A stretch of 64,000 bases of DNA from positions 1-64,000 of the forward strand of contig QHVI01000012.1 of the NCBI GenBank assembly GCA_003223515.1. Reading direction: 5' to 3'. Below, piece by piece: positions 24,097 through 32,786 of this stretch. The notes under the pieces are model-generated. The model was given only the letters and a program-made list of their open reading frames with translations. It was not told where the DNA came from and made no database searches. The DNA is from Candidatus Angelobacter sp. Gp1-AA117. Lineage in GTDB: Bacteria; Acidobacteriota; Terriglobia; Terriglobales; Acidobacteriaceae. The translations under genes were made by a program, and so were the position numbers. Position 1 is the first letter of the stretch; every line of letters begins with the position of its first letter.

Positions 24097-24190
24097 GGAG
24101 AGGTGGCCGAGTGGCTGAAGGCGGCGGTTTGCTAAACCGTTATAGGGGCTAACACTTCTATCGGGGGTTCGAATCCCCCCCTCTCCGCCA
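24097..24190 (+). tRNA. tRNA-Ser (anticodon GCT)
   Basis: A 94-nt class II tRNA: acceptor GGAGAGG/CCTCTCC, D-arm GCCGAGTGGCTGAAGGC, anticodon loop TTGCTAA (anticodon GCT, reads AGC/AGT), long variable arm of about 20 nt as expected for serine, T-arm GGGGGTTCGAATCCCCC and encoded CCA. The 3' end is intact and no duplicate of it is seen in the window, so it shows no sign of use as an integration site. Confidence 0.96.
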
Positions 24191-24220
24191 GTAAAGCAAC
24201 ATTCTGCAAAGGAGTACACC

Positions 24221-24379
24221 ATGAAACCTGCGACACCCAAAAAACTGATTCTTAGTCAGGAAACTCTTAAGAGCCTGACACCACAAGAGATTTCTGGGAA
24301 AATAACCCGGGATTTTTCTGCAGGTAATTGCACGGTCGGAAGCGTTCCACCGTGCCATATGACCATGAAGGATTGTTAG
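24221..24379 (+). CDS. lanthipeptide-like precursor peptide
   Basis: The 52-residue ORF is preceded by AAAGGAG with 6 bases to the ATG. The N-terminal part, KKLILSQETLKSLTPQEISG (7-26), looks like the leader of class I lanthipeptide and related natural-product precursors (pattern K-K-L-x-L-x-x-E-T-L-x-x-L-T-x-x-E). The C-terminal part has three cysteines, each preceded at exactly four positions by Ser or Thr: S33-A-G-N-C37, S41-V-P-P-C45 and T48-M-K-D-C52. That is the geometry for three lanthionine rings, ending on the last residue. No LanB, LanC, protease or transporter gene lies in the window, so enzymes would act in trans. It lies 30 bases after tRNA-Ser with no terminator between. The function is inferred from pattern only. 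Confidence 0.7.
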   Translation: MKPATPKKLILSQETLKSLTPQEISGKITRDFSAGNCTVGSVPPCHMTMKDC

Positions 24380-24398
24380 AACTGAGTCTGACGATTCC

Positions 24399-24436
24399 AA
24401 CAAGCCAACCCGCAGGGGTTGGCTTTGTTGTTTAGC
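24399..24436 (+). terminator. rho-independent terminator after the precursor peptide
   Basis: AACAAGCCAACCC (24399-24411) pairs with GGGTTGGCTTTGTT (24416-24429) with one bulged base and a GCAG loop, followed by a short GTTTAG tract. It lies 19 bases after the stop codon and probably ends the tRNA-Ser/precursor transcript. Confidence 0.75.
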
Positions 24437-24548
24437 AAGGATCTCCGAAGCCTTTCAGATATATGTAAGTCGTGGAATGAAAGTAGCTGAACCTGAAAAT
24501 CTTATGTCTGCGCTGGTAAAACGCCATCGCATCGATTTGCAATTATTG

Positions 24549-25610
24549 CTATTTTGGCAATTCTCCAGCTTCTATTTTCAGCAACTTTCTCTTCCGCTCT
24601 GTCCCCCAGCGATAGCCTTCAGGACTGCCACTCTTATGCACTACGCGATGACAGGGCACCAGCACCGCCAGATTGTTTGACGCGCAGGCGCTGGCCACGG
24701 CGCGCACTGCTGATTGGCGGCCAATCAGGTGGGCTATTTCGGAATAGGTTCTCGTCTGGCCTGGAGGAATCTTCTGCAACTGCTGCCAGACTTTTTGCTG
24801 GAACGCAGTGCCGCGAATATCGAGCGGTATGCTGTGCGAGGCCTTCTCACCAGCGATCAGTTGACGAAGCTGTTTTGTCCACTGCGCCAGCCCTTTGTCA
24901 TCCCGATTGATGAGGGCGCGCGGATATTCGGATTTCAAGATGTTCTCAAGACTGTCATTCTCCAGGAAGTGTACGGAGCATACGCCTTCGGCGCCGGCCA
25001 CCAGCACCGCATTTCCGAGGCGGGTGTTCACCAGGGCAAAGCGCAAATCTTCCTGTCCGGCGCCGCTGCTGTAATTTCCCGGAGGCATGCCCAGCCTGGC
25101 CCGCGCCGTCTCATACACGCGGCTGGAGGAGCTATAGCCTGCATCTGCCCACGCCGTAGTCACCGAGTTACTCCGCAGGGCGCTCTTAAACCGGGAAAAA
25201 CGAAAGGCTTGCAGATACCTGGCCGGAGAGATACCCAATTCGGCGGTAAACATCCGCTGCAGGTGAAAACGGCTGATGCCGGCAACCTTGCTCAGCGATG
25301 CAAGGGTGATCTTCTGGTCGGCGTTGCTTTCCATGTAGCGGCACAGGCGCTCGACCAGCTTGGCATTGCCGGAGGAACCATTCAGCGGCTTGCAGCGCAG
25401 GCACGCCCGCAACCCTGCTTTCTCGGCGTCACCGCAGGAGGAGAAAAACTTCACGTTCTTGCGCAGCGGGCGGCGCGCCGGGCATGATGGACGGCAATAC
25501 ACGCCGGTGGAAAGAACTCCGAAGACGAAAGTGCCGTCGGCCTGGCGGTCTCGCTCAAGAACCGCCTGCCAGCGGGAATCATTCACGGAAACAGGGCCGG
25601 AATTCTTCAT
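24549..25610 (-). CDS. ada: Ada: bifunctional alkylation-repair methyltransferase and regulator
   Basis: Ada repairs O6-methylguanine and methylphosphotriesters and activates its own regulon. The N-terminal zinc domain has GVYCRPSCPARRP and GLRACLRCKP, the four zinc cysteines, the first of which accepts methyl from phosphotriesters. An AraC-type HTH (SLSKVAGISRFHLQRMFTAE) follows at about 105-190, then the methyltransferase domain with active-site VLVPCHRVVHKSG near the C-terminus. I chose ATG 25610 (M-K-N-S-G-P), giving 353 residues against 354 in E. coli Ada; the frame is open to 25697. All three functional parts look intact. Confidence 0.93.
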   Translation of the reverse strand: MKNSGPVSVNDSRWQAVLERDRQADGTFVFGVLSTGVYCRPSCPARRPLRKNVKFFSSCGDAEKAGLRACLRCKPLNGSSGNAKLVERLCRYMESNADQKITLASLSKVAGISRFHLQRMFTAELGISPARYLQAFRFSRFKSALRSNSVTTAWADAGYSSSSRVYETARARLGMPPGNYSSGAGQEDLRFALVNTRLGNAVLVAGAEGVCSVHFLENDSLENILKSEYPRALINRDDKGLAQWTKQLRQLIAGEKASHSIPLDIRGTAFQQKVWQQLQKIPPGQTRTYSEIAHLIGRQSAVRAVASACASNNLAVLVPCHRVVHKSGSPEGYRWGTERKRKLLKIEAGELPK

Positions 25611-25786
25611 CAACTGGATTTGATTATATGCGGCTGTGTTACCGGCCAGAGTACTGTCATTGCGGGTTTCCATTCGCAGGTTCATCATGCTGTTCAATCT
25701 AGTGGAGAAACCACAGGCACACTATCCGAATATTGCTGTCAAATTAAAATACAGGCATCAATAATAAGATCTCTGCAATAAAAATC

Positions 25787-25813
25787 GGGCCGCTGCATGA
25801 CACGCAGCGGCCC
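25787..25813 (-). terminator. rho-independent terminator of the VIT-VWA gene
   Basis: On the minus strand GGGCCGCTGC pairs perfectly with GCAGCGGCCC across a 7-base loop and is followed by GATTTTTATT. A second hairpin, TGCCAGGC/GCCTGGCA, lies closer to the stop codon at about 25832-25853. Confidence 0.8.
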
Positions 25814-25861
25814 AGCGCCATTCACGATCGTGTGCCAGGCTCACGGCCTGGCAGCACTATC

Positions 25862-28444
25862 TCACCTTAAGCCTGCTGCGATCTCCTGATTCTTTCTTGA
25901 GGGTGGGATCAGCATCACCGCTGTGTCCTTACTGGCCCTGGTAACCGATTTCACCTGCTCCAGCCCGGCCAGGGATTCAAGCTGGGCAATTGGAATCTCA
26001 CCCGTCACCGTGGTGGTACCAGAACCGCTCTTGAGCTTCAGGCCTGTCTGCTCCAGAAGCTGAATCACGCTCTGATCGGCACTGGTGAGTTGCACCTCCA
26101 CAGCAACCATTCCGGAGGCCGGGAGCTTGCACTGGCCGGCCTTGTTGACACCCGCTTTCTTTGAGCACGCAACCAGTGATTTCAATTCCGCGCTCATTTT
26201 GGCCAGGGTCTTCTTCTCATCTGTCTGGGGTTTCAACTCAGCGTAAATCGTAGTATTCGAGACCTGAGTCTGTGTGGTATCGATCATTGGGGGATCGGAT
26301 GTAACTTCCACGGTATTGTTCGTCCCGCTGCTGGTGATTACCCTGCTGCGCGTCACACTGTAAGAGAAACCAGCAGCGGGTGCGGGCGCATTCGCAAACA
26401 TGCCGCCCACAGTGCCACCCACCGCCAGCGGGGACACATGTTCCGGCAACTCCACCGGCACCTGAATGCGCAGCGGTTTGCCATCACTGATGACTGTCTT
26501 CTCCTCCACTGCCACAAACGACGTGTACTGCGTCGCCAGGCTGTGCTTCAGCCCAACATCGATGATTTCTGCCTTGTGTTTGGAATTGCCCTGCTGAATT
26601 CCCTCCCAATCCTGTGACATGAGGTCTTCCACTTTGCGCCGCGCCCAGATCTTCTCCAGCGCAGCGTTGCTGGAGTTGTCTCCGGGAAAATCCACGTTCA
26701 CGGTGCGCTTGAAGAGGCCTCCGGCCTGTGTGCCGTAAATCACAATGCTGCCAGTGGCACCTTGGGTATAGCGACCGGTGATAATCACCGGCTTGGCGGA
26801 GAAGAGATCAGGCACCTGTGTGGGATACACCTCCGTAACCGGCAGCCCTTTCCAGTCAATGGTGATGTTTGTCAGCACCGGCGAATGGACCCGCTCGTAA
26901 AAGCGGTCCGCTGCCGTTTCTGCCTCATTCGGGCTGGTCACATACTCAACCTCCCCATGTCCCTCTTCAGACATCTTGCTCAGCAGGAAGCGGTTGACTG
27001 CGGTGCCAATGCCAAAGCCGAAGACCCGCGATTCAGGATGTTTCTGGACTTCAGCGACGATCGCCGCATCATCGCCCACGTAGCCATCGGTCATGAAACA
27101 CACCACGCGCAACGGCTGTGTTCCCGATTTGGGTTTTTCCGGTTCCACATCATCGCCCAGTGCGGCGCGGATGGCCTTCATCATCTCCGTGCCTCCACTG
27201 CCGTAAGCGCCATCCAGGACACGCCGGGCTGCCGCTATATTTTCTTTGGTTGCAGGCACTGGTCCGGGAAACAGGATCTTGGTGTCTCCTGAAAAGGTAA
27301 TCAGGTTGAATGTTTCTTCCGGACGAAGATTATCCAGGGCGCGCCGGATCGTCTTCTTCGCCGTTTCAATAGGAAAACCATGCATTGACCCGGAAGTATC
27401 GAGCACGAAGATCAACTCCCGCGGCACTACAGAATTGTCAGGAATGCTGGCCGGAGGCTGCAGGATCAGTGTGAAATAGCCGCTGGCCTTATCTGCATGG
27501 GTCAACACCGCATCATTGATTCCGGGACCGGCAACTTTGTATTTCAGGATGAAATCCTTGTTTGGCAGCACTGCGTCATCCGCCAGTTGAACATGATAGG
27601 AATCAGCGCCGGTGCGGTCGGCAAAAATCTTGTGCGACGCAGACTCTACCCCTGCCACCGGCACACCGGCTGCCAGCTTTATGTCGATGGAGAAATCGTG
27701 CCCGGCATGCTCGTCGGGGGTATGAAATCCTGCGACTGGCGGAGTGATCCTGGAAGCATCCGGCACCTGGCCGGTATTCTGTTGCGTGCCCCCATCCTGC
27801 TGGCGCAAGGCTGCGTCCTGGAGGGATGCGTCGCCCTCGGCAGGCTGTTTTATCGCGCCTGTCTGCCCGGCAGGATTGCCAGGGATGTAGCGCGGCCCGA
27901 CTACCGTGGGAAATACGAATTCGTACGTGCCGGCCTCGTACTTCAGCAGTTCCAGTACCGAGAGCGTGATCTCCACTTTCCCGTTCGGCGGAATATTCGT
28001 GACTGACTGTGTGAAGATGTTTGGACGCTCCTGATCGAGCAGGGCCGCCGTGTGTCCGGCGGTGCGCGCGGCTTCATAAATCTTGCGTGCTTCTTCACGT
28101 TCCTTGATTACCGCCTGGATTTCCCGGTCGCCTACTTTCATGGTCATGCCGTCTACAGCGCTATCGTGTGGCAAAGGAAAGACATAGGTTGCCTCTATGG
28201 CCTCTGGCAATACATTTTCAAATTCCTGTGTGACTGCAATGCGCGCCACAAAGCCGCTGATCTCGGTCTTCACCGAGGTGTGCTTCAACGGCACGAAGCC
28301 GGTGACCTTGCCGTCTTTTCCGATGATTTGAAGCTGCGAATTGGCGCTGCTCTGCGGATTTGCAGGTGCGCTCCAGGCATTCATTGCAACCAAGGCGTAA
28401 ACCAGTCCCAACACGGCCAGCGCCAGCCACAGTCGAGCTTTCAT
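25862..28444 (-). CDS. VIT and von Willebrand factor A domain protein
   Basis: An exported 860-residue protein. After a signal peptide (LWLALAVLGLVYALVAM), a VIT domain spans about 45-185 (VRIAVTQEFEN-like core: ISGFVARIAVTQEFENVLPE). A VWA domain spans about 340-520 with MIDAS motif FVLDTSGSMHG and later GTEMM and MTDGYVGDD, so it should bind a divalent metal and a protein ligand. The C-terminal third carries a cysteine pair and ends in basic residues, without a sortase motif or clear membrane anchor. ATG 28444 has GGAGGGG in front; an in-frame ATG 12 bases upstream is less likely. It is related in layout to inter-alpha-trypsin-inhibitor-like bacterial proteins. Confidence 0.88.
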   Translation of the reverse strand: MKARLWLALAVLGLVYALVAMNAWSAPANPQSSANSQLQIIGKDGKVTGFVPLKHTSVKTEISGFVARIAVTQEFENVLPEAIEATYVFPLPHDSAVDGMTMKVGDREIQAVIKEREEARKIYEAARTAGHTAALLDQERPNIFTQSVTNIPPNGKVEITLSVLELLKYEAGTYEFVFPTVVGPRYIPGNPAGQTGAIKQPAEGDASLQDAALRQQDGGTQQNTGQVPDASRITPPVAGFHTPDEHAGHDFSIDIKLAAGVPVAGVESASHKIFADRTGADSYHVQLADDAVLPNKDFILKYKVAGPGINDAVLTHADKASGYFTLILQPPASIPDNSVVPRELIFVLDTSGSMHGFPIETAKKTIRRALDNLRPEETFNLITFSGDTKILFPGPVPATKENIAAARRVLDGAYGSGGTEMMKAIRAALGDDVEPEKPKSGTQPLRVVCFMTDGYVGDDAAIVAEVQKHPESRVFGFGIGTAVNRFLLSKMSEEGHGEVEYVTSPNEAETAADRFYERVHSPVLTNITIDWKGLPVTEVYPTQVPDLFSAKPVIITGRYTQGATGSIVIYGTQAGGLFKRTVNVDFPGDNSSNAALEKIWARRKVEDLMSQDWEGIQQGNSKHKAEIIDVGLKHSLATQYTSFVAVEEKTVISDGKPLRIQVPVELPEHVSPLAVGGTVGGMFANAPAPAAGFSYSVTRSRVITSSGTNNTVEVTSDPPMIDTTQTQVSNTTIYAELKPQTDEKKTLAKMSAELKSLVACSKKAGVNKAGQCKLPASGMVAVEVQLTSADQSVIQLLEQTGLKLKSGSGTTTVTGEIPIAQLESLAGLEQVKSVTRASKDTAVMLIPPSRKNQEIAAGLR

Positions 28445-28578
28445 GTTCCCCTCCACCTACTCTGGACCAGAGAACGCGCGAAATGTAAGCTTATGCAAAG
28501 ATTTTTCGTGGGACTTGGCCGATGGATACCTCATCGGCTGCTGCGAGCTGCGATACAATACCCTGAGAATAGGTTTAC

Positions 28579-29031
28579 GTGGCACAAAATAACAATAACG
28601 AGCGGCGTCCGTTAGTCTTCCTCGACACCAATGTTCTTATGGAGTACTTACGGGGAAAACCATTGGAGTCCCGCCTTCTTTCCGATCAGATGCTGAAACA
28701 ATATCGGTTTGCAGTAAACCCTGTCGTGCTGTCGGAATTGCTGCTAGCGGCCGGTCACCAAAACAATACGGATAAAAACAAATTAGAGCACATTCAGGAA
28801 TTTCTTCAAGTCCTTCCTGTCAATAATGCCGAGCTGCATCTGCTCTTGGATAAGATTCAAACGCTGCGCAACAGGGCCGCACATTCCAACGATCTTTTGA
28901 TTTACTCCAGCGCTGCTGAATGTGATTACTTACTGACAAAAGATGATTCGTTTAAGAATCTTCAAGAAACCGAACGCCCGATCATTCTTACTACTCAGGA
29001 GTTTTTAGAACAGGCGGAGCATCGTTCTTGA
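28579..29031 (+). CDS. PIN-domain protein 1 (putative ribonuclease)
   Basis: The 150-residue protein fits VapC-like PIN nucleases: VFLDTNVLMEYLRG near 13-26 (first Asp), a Glu in VVLSELLLAAG near 52, and AAHSNDLLIYSSAAECDYLLTKDDSF near 97-122 with the late Asp residues. It starts at GTG 28579. The stop TGA overlaps the TTG start of a second PIN gene. No antitoxin gene precedes it; the 134 bases upstream are non-coding. It could be a toxin, an RNA-processing nuclease, or one half of a two-PIN complex. Confidence 0.75.
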   Translation: MAQNNNNERRPLVFLDTNVLMEYLRGKPLESRLLSDQMLKQYRFAVNPVVLSELLLAAGHQNNTDKNKLEHIQEFLQVLPVNNAELHLLLDKIQTLRNRAAHSNDLLIYSSAAECDYLLTKDDSFKNLQETERPIILTTQEFLEQAEHRS

Positions 29032-29570
29032 AGATATACCTGGATACAGGCATCTTCATTGATTATTTGACCGCACCCGCCAGTCACGGATTGCGAACAG
29101 CCGGCCGAGGCACGCGATCTATTTCCCAAGTCGCTCTGGACGCAGAAAAATTATTAAGAATGGCCTCGCAGAAGCATCAGGCAGCAACTTCTTGTCTTAC
29201 CTATTACGAAGTAGAAGAGGCTCTTTACAAGTCGCTGGCATTGTCCGCCAAGGGAGTGCCACATGCGCAAAAACTGCTGGTCCCAGCGGCTCGTTCACTG
29301 ATGATCCAAGCTCAGGGTGTGGTACAGACTTTTGGAATTGTTGCGCTTAACGTAACGCCTGCTACCATCGCCCTGCAACTGCAAACAACAATACTTTCTA
29401 CCGAGGGTATAAGAGCAGCAGATGCTTTGCACATCGCAACCGCTTTGGAGTATGAGGCTGAGTTGTTAGTTACTGCCGATGAGCAGATCCTGAACTTAGA
29501 TAATATGCTGAGCGTCCCGAGTGGAAAGCTGCGATGTCTGGATTCAGATGGTGCCCTTCAGTTGCTGTAG
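29028..29570 (+). CDS. PIN-domain protein 2 (putative ribonuclease)
   Basis: The 180-residue protein also has a PIN layout: IYLDTGIFIDYLTAP near 3-17, SCLTYYEVEEALYKS near 55-70 (Glu), IRAADALHIATALEYEAELL near 130-150 and VTADEQI (late Asp). The TTG start lies inside the stop of PIN 1 (TTGA), implying translational coupling. The two share less than obvious identity, so this is probably not a recent duplication. Base composition is slightly more AT-rich than the neighbours, hinting at transfer. No partner antitoxin is visible before the next gene. Confidence 0.75.
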   Translation: MKIYLDTGIFIDYLTAPASHGLRTAGRGTRSISQVALDAEKLLRMASQKHQAATSCLTYYEVEEALYKSLALSAKGVPHAQKLLVPAARSLMIQAQGVVQTFGIVALNVTPATIALQLQTTILSTEGIRAADALHIATALEYEAELLVTADEQILNLDNMLSVPSGKLRCLDSDGALQLL

Positions 29571-29601
29571 TGATGAAATAATTGTTCGGTTTTCTGATCA
29601 A

Positions 29602-32055
29602 ATGAGCCAAGTTATCCTTACTCCTGAAGTCTACAGTCCTGCAAAAAAGATGAGTGCCGGCACGGTATTAGTGGCCGTGGCGCTGGTGAGCTTTGCCAGC
29701 CTGCTGCTGGAACTGGCGATGACCCGCCTCTTCAGCGTGGTGCTCTTCTATCACTTTGCCTTTTTCGCCATCTCGATTGCTCTGCTGGGCCTGGGATCAG
29801 GAGGGGTCTTCGCCCATGTCCGGCGCCAGTGGCTCAGCCGCTTTGAAATGCCGCGGCTCGGCTCATGGCTGTGCGGACTGAACTCCATTTTCATCCTGGT
29901 GGCTCTTGAGGTGGTGCTCCACATCCCCGTCTCGCTGGAGGTGAATGGCCGCAACTTCGGCAAGCTCACCATCATTTACCTGGTAACCGCCCTTCCGTTC
30001 TTCTTTACCGGGCTGTTGTTTTCCGTGCTCTTCGCCCGTTCCAGCGGAGAAATCTCCGTGCTTTACGGCGCTGATCTGGCCGGAGGCGCCTCCGCATGCC
30101 TGGCCGTGGTTCCGCTGCTGAATTTCATTGGCGCTCCGAATGCTTTGCTCTTTGCCTCGCTGGCCATGGCCGTAGCCGCTGCCATCTGGGCTGATCGAAA
30201 GGGGTCTCGCGCTGTGGGGTTGGCGCTGGCTGCCATTTTTGCGGTGCTGATCGCCGCCAACTCCAGCGGAAAACTCGTGGACATCATCTATGCCAAAGGT
30301 TTGTTTCGCGATCCGCAATGGGTGGAATTTGCCAGATGGAACGCCATCTCGCGCGTGGAGGTCAACAAGTATCAGGATGGCTCGCGTTACATCGTCATCG
30401 ATGCCGACGCCAACACCGCAGTCATGAACACGGATCCCGCAACCTGGGATCGGGAACAGCCCGCGAATCCTACCCCCATCAAAACAGGGTTGCCGGAACG
30501 TTCCAGCTTCAACTGGAAGAAGAGCTTGATGTCCGCTGCGCCCTCCATTGCCAATGTGCTGCGGCCGCACGGTGAGTTTGCCATCATCGGACCCGGCGGG
30601 GGTGTGGACGTGATGCGTGCCGTAGCCAATGGCAGCCCCAGCGTTACCGCCATTGAGATTAATCCTGCGATTGCCAACGATGTGATGCGCGGCCGCTACG
30701 CAGATTTCACCTATCATCTCTATGAACGTCCCCAGGTCCACCTGCACGTTCAGGATGGCCGCTCTTACATCCGCAACGCCCGCGAAAGCTATGACGCAGT
30801 GCAGATGACGCTGGTCGATACCTGGGCCTCCACCGCTGCCGGGGCCTTCGCGCTCAGCGAGAACAACCTCTACACGCTCGAAGCCTTTCGCGAATACTTT
30901 GCTCACTTAAAGCCTGATGGATTCATTGCGATTACCCGCTGGGAGTTCAGAAAGCCGCGCGAAGCCTTGCGGGTTGTTTCGCAGGCCATCGAGGCGCTGC
31001 ATGAAAATGGCGTTGCTGATCCACGGCAGAATTTCGTCGTCGTCGCCGATGGCGGGCTTGATGAAGATGGCCGCGCGGTGCTGGTACTGGCCAAGAAATC
31101 AGCGCTCACTGCCGCCGAATACGCCGCAGTCGCTCAACATGTGCGCGAAAATCCTAATCTGGTGTGGCTCAATCCTCCCGCAGAATATGCCGGACTGCAA
31201 ACCCTGCCTCCGGCGGCTGCCGAATTTCAGCGCCTGATTCAATCCAACAATCCCCGGCAGTTCGCGCGGAATTATGCCTACAACATAGAACCGGTTTCCG
31301 ATAACGCTCCGTTCTTCTTCTTCACCCTGAAAACCGTTTATGTGCTCAGAAATATCATGAGCGGCACCGGGCGCGGCATGGACTGGCGCATCAATCTCGG
31401 CGTGGTGGTGCTGGGCGCAGTGCTGATCATCTCCTTGATCGCCGTGACTCTTTTCCTGCTCCTTCCGCTGCTGTTGCATCAGCACCATGGCCATGGACAG
31501 TATGGCCGGTTACCAGCTCTTCTGTATTTCATTGCCGTTGGGCTGGGCTACATCCTGGTAGAGATTTCGCTCATTCAGCGCTTCGTGCTCTTTCTTGGCC
31601 ATCCAACCTACGCTCTGACGGTGGTGGTGTTTCTACTGCTGCTTTCCAGCGGCGGAGGCAGTGTGATGGCGCGCCGCTGGATATCCGGCGCTGGCAGCCT
31701 GCGTGTTTTATTAACCGCCATTGTGGCTGTGATCCTGATCGATGTGCTGGTGCTGCCCTGGCTGCTGTCTGCCGCTGTCGGCCTGCTGTTTTTCCTGAAG
31801 CTCATCATCAGCGCGGTGATTCTCGTCCCGCTCGGATTCCTGATGGGCATGCCATTCCCCACGGGCCTCAAACTGCTGGCAGCCAGTGGTGGCTCTACCG
31901 TGGAATGGGCCTGGGCTTTAAATGCCGCCGCCAGCGTGCTGGGTTCCGTGGCCGCTATGGTGATTGCCATTCATTTTGGATTGACGGTAACGCTGGCGTG
32001 CGCCGGAGTGGCGTATCTTTTGTCCGCTGGATTCCTCAGGACCTTCCGAGCATAG
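29602..32055 (+). CDS. membrane-embedded spermidine-synthase-like protein
   Basis: The 817-residue protein has three parts: about seven transmembrane segments (about 20-225), a Rossmann-type aminopropyltransferase/methyltransferase-like domain (about 310-490), and seven or so C-terminal helices (about 590-815). The middle part has FAIIGPGGGVDVMRAV with the glycine loop, VTAIEINPAIANDV and VQDGRSYIRNARESYDAVQM, as in SpeE. Such fused proteins are frequent in soil bacteria but their reaction is not established; the polyamine link is by fold only. Start ATG 29602 was chosen; ATG 29650 is possible. It follows the PIN pair with 31 bases between. Confidence 0.85.
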   Translation: MSQVILTPEVYSPAKKMSAGTVLVAVALVSFASLLLELAMTRLFSVVLFYHFAFFAISIALLGLGSGGVFAHVRRQWLSRFEMPRLGSWLCGLNSIFILVALEVVLHIPVSLEVNGRNFGKLTIIYLVTALPFFFTGLLFSVLFARSSGEISVLYGADLAGGASACLAVVPLLNFIGAPNALLFASLAMAVAAAIWADRKGSRAVGLALAAIFAVLIAANSSGKLVDIIYAKGLFRDPQWVEFARWNAISRVEVNKYQDGSRYIVIDADANTAVMNTDPATWDREQPANPTPIKTGLPERSSFNWKKSLMSAAPSIANVLRPHGEFAIIGPGGGVDVMRAVANGSPSVTAIEINPAIANDVMRGRYADFTYHLYERPQVHLHVQDGRSYIRNARESYDAVQMTLVDTWASTAAGAFALSENNLYTLEAFREYFAHLKPDGFIAITRWEFRKPREALRVVSQAIEALHENGVADPRQNFVVVADGGLDEDGRAVLVLAKKSALTAAEYAAVAQHVRENPNLVWLNPPAEYAGLQTLPPAAAEFQRLIQSNNPRQFARNYAYNIEPVSDNAPFFFFTLKTVYVLRNIMSGTGRGMDWRINLGVVVLGAVLIISLIAVTLFLLLPLLLHQHHGHGQYGRLPALLYFIAVGLGYILVEISLIQRFVLFLGHPTYALTVVVFLLLLSSGGGSVMARRWISGAGSLRVLLTAIVAVILIDVLVLPWLLSAAVGLLFFLKLIISAVILVPLGFLMGMPFPTGLKLLAASGGSTVEWAWALNAAASVLGSVAAMVIAIHFGLTVTLACAGVAYLLSAGFLRTFRA

Positions 32056-32141
32056 GCCAGAGGCTGATCCATGATGATCTTTGTTGATCTGACATTAGAT
32101 TTGCTTTTTCAGCGTTCATCAGCGTTGATCAGCGGCAAAAA

Positions 32142-32786
32142 TTAAGCAGTCTGCACCATCACCACCAGCCGCACCGGTACATGCGCGCCCTGCACCAGGA
32201 TTTTCTCGATATCTGCCGTACGGCTGGACCCGCTGATCACGCAGGCAAACGAGTTGTTCTGGAGGGTACCTGCTTGAGTGGCGTTGCCGAGCGCGGTTGC
32301 AAGATCGGGCACAAGCTGATTGAGCGTGGCAAAAACAATATGAACTGGAGCCACGACCGAAGCGCCACGCCCTCCGCATGAGGCAGTGACAAAGATTGAG
32401 CCCGTCTGAGCAATCAGCGCCTCTGCCATCGAGATGGTTGCCTGCGAGCTTTCGCGCGGTGCGCCTTCGCTTGACCAGCGGATTAGTCGTGTGGTCTGCA
32501 CCATTTGCCGTAACCAGGGGACGTCCTGGACGAAAATCTCTCCTGCAGGAAGGGAGTTGAGAACACTCGCAAGTTGTTGCGCGCTCTCAGCGGCGTTGCT
32601 GGTTAGAAGGCATTCCATCAGATTGGAAACGCACTCCTGCTGAAAGCGTTCCAGGGGATTCGTAATCGGCTCAAAGATTACACTCTCAGGTGCGCTGGGC
32701 AGATCGGCCACAGGCACGCGCAGCCCGCCACGAATGCGACCGAGAATTCGCTGACGGCTCGGATTGTTTGTTTCAGACCCCATCAA
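32142..32786 (-). CDS. lutC: L-lactate utilization protein C (LUD domain)
   Basis: This is the third gene of the LutABC lactate-oxidation complex. The 214-residue protein is a LUD domain: IRGGLRVPVADLPSAPE near 18-34, VLNSLPAGEIFVQDV near 70-84, ISMAEALIAQTGSIFVTAS near 115-133 (A-E-T/Q-G-S loop), VHIVFATLNQLVPDL near 148 and FACVISGSSRTADIEKILVQGAHVP near the end, the S-R-T-A-D-I-E hallmark. The start overlaps the end of lutB by 14 nt in a different frame. Confidence 0.93.
   Translation of the reverse strand: MMGSETNNPSRQRILGRIRGGLRVPVADLPSAPESVIFEPITNPLERFQQECVSNLMECLLTSNAAESAQQLASVLNSLPAGEIFVQDVPWLRQMVQTTRLIRWSSEGAPRESSQATISMAEALIAQTGSIFVTASCGGRGASVVAPVHIVFATLNQLVPDLATALGNATQAGTLQNNSFACVISGSSRTADIEKILVQGAHVPVRLVVMVQTA

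Noticed and set aside
24097-24190. tRNA-Ser as an attachment site for a genomic island
   Set aside because: The CCA end is intact, there is no integrase gene, and no second copy of the 3' end lies in the window.
27118-28615. Several 60-190-residue plus-strand ORFs opposite the VIT-VWA gene
   Set aside because: They are antisense shadows with biased composition and no signals of their own.
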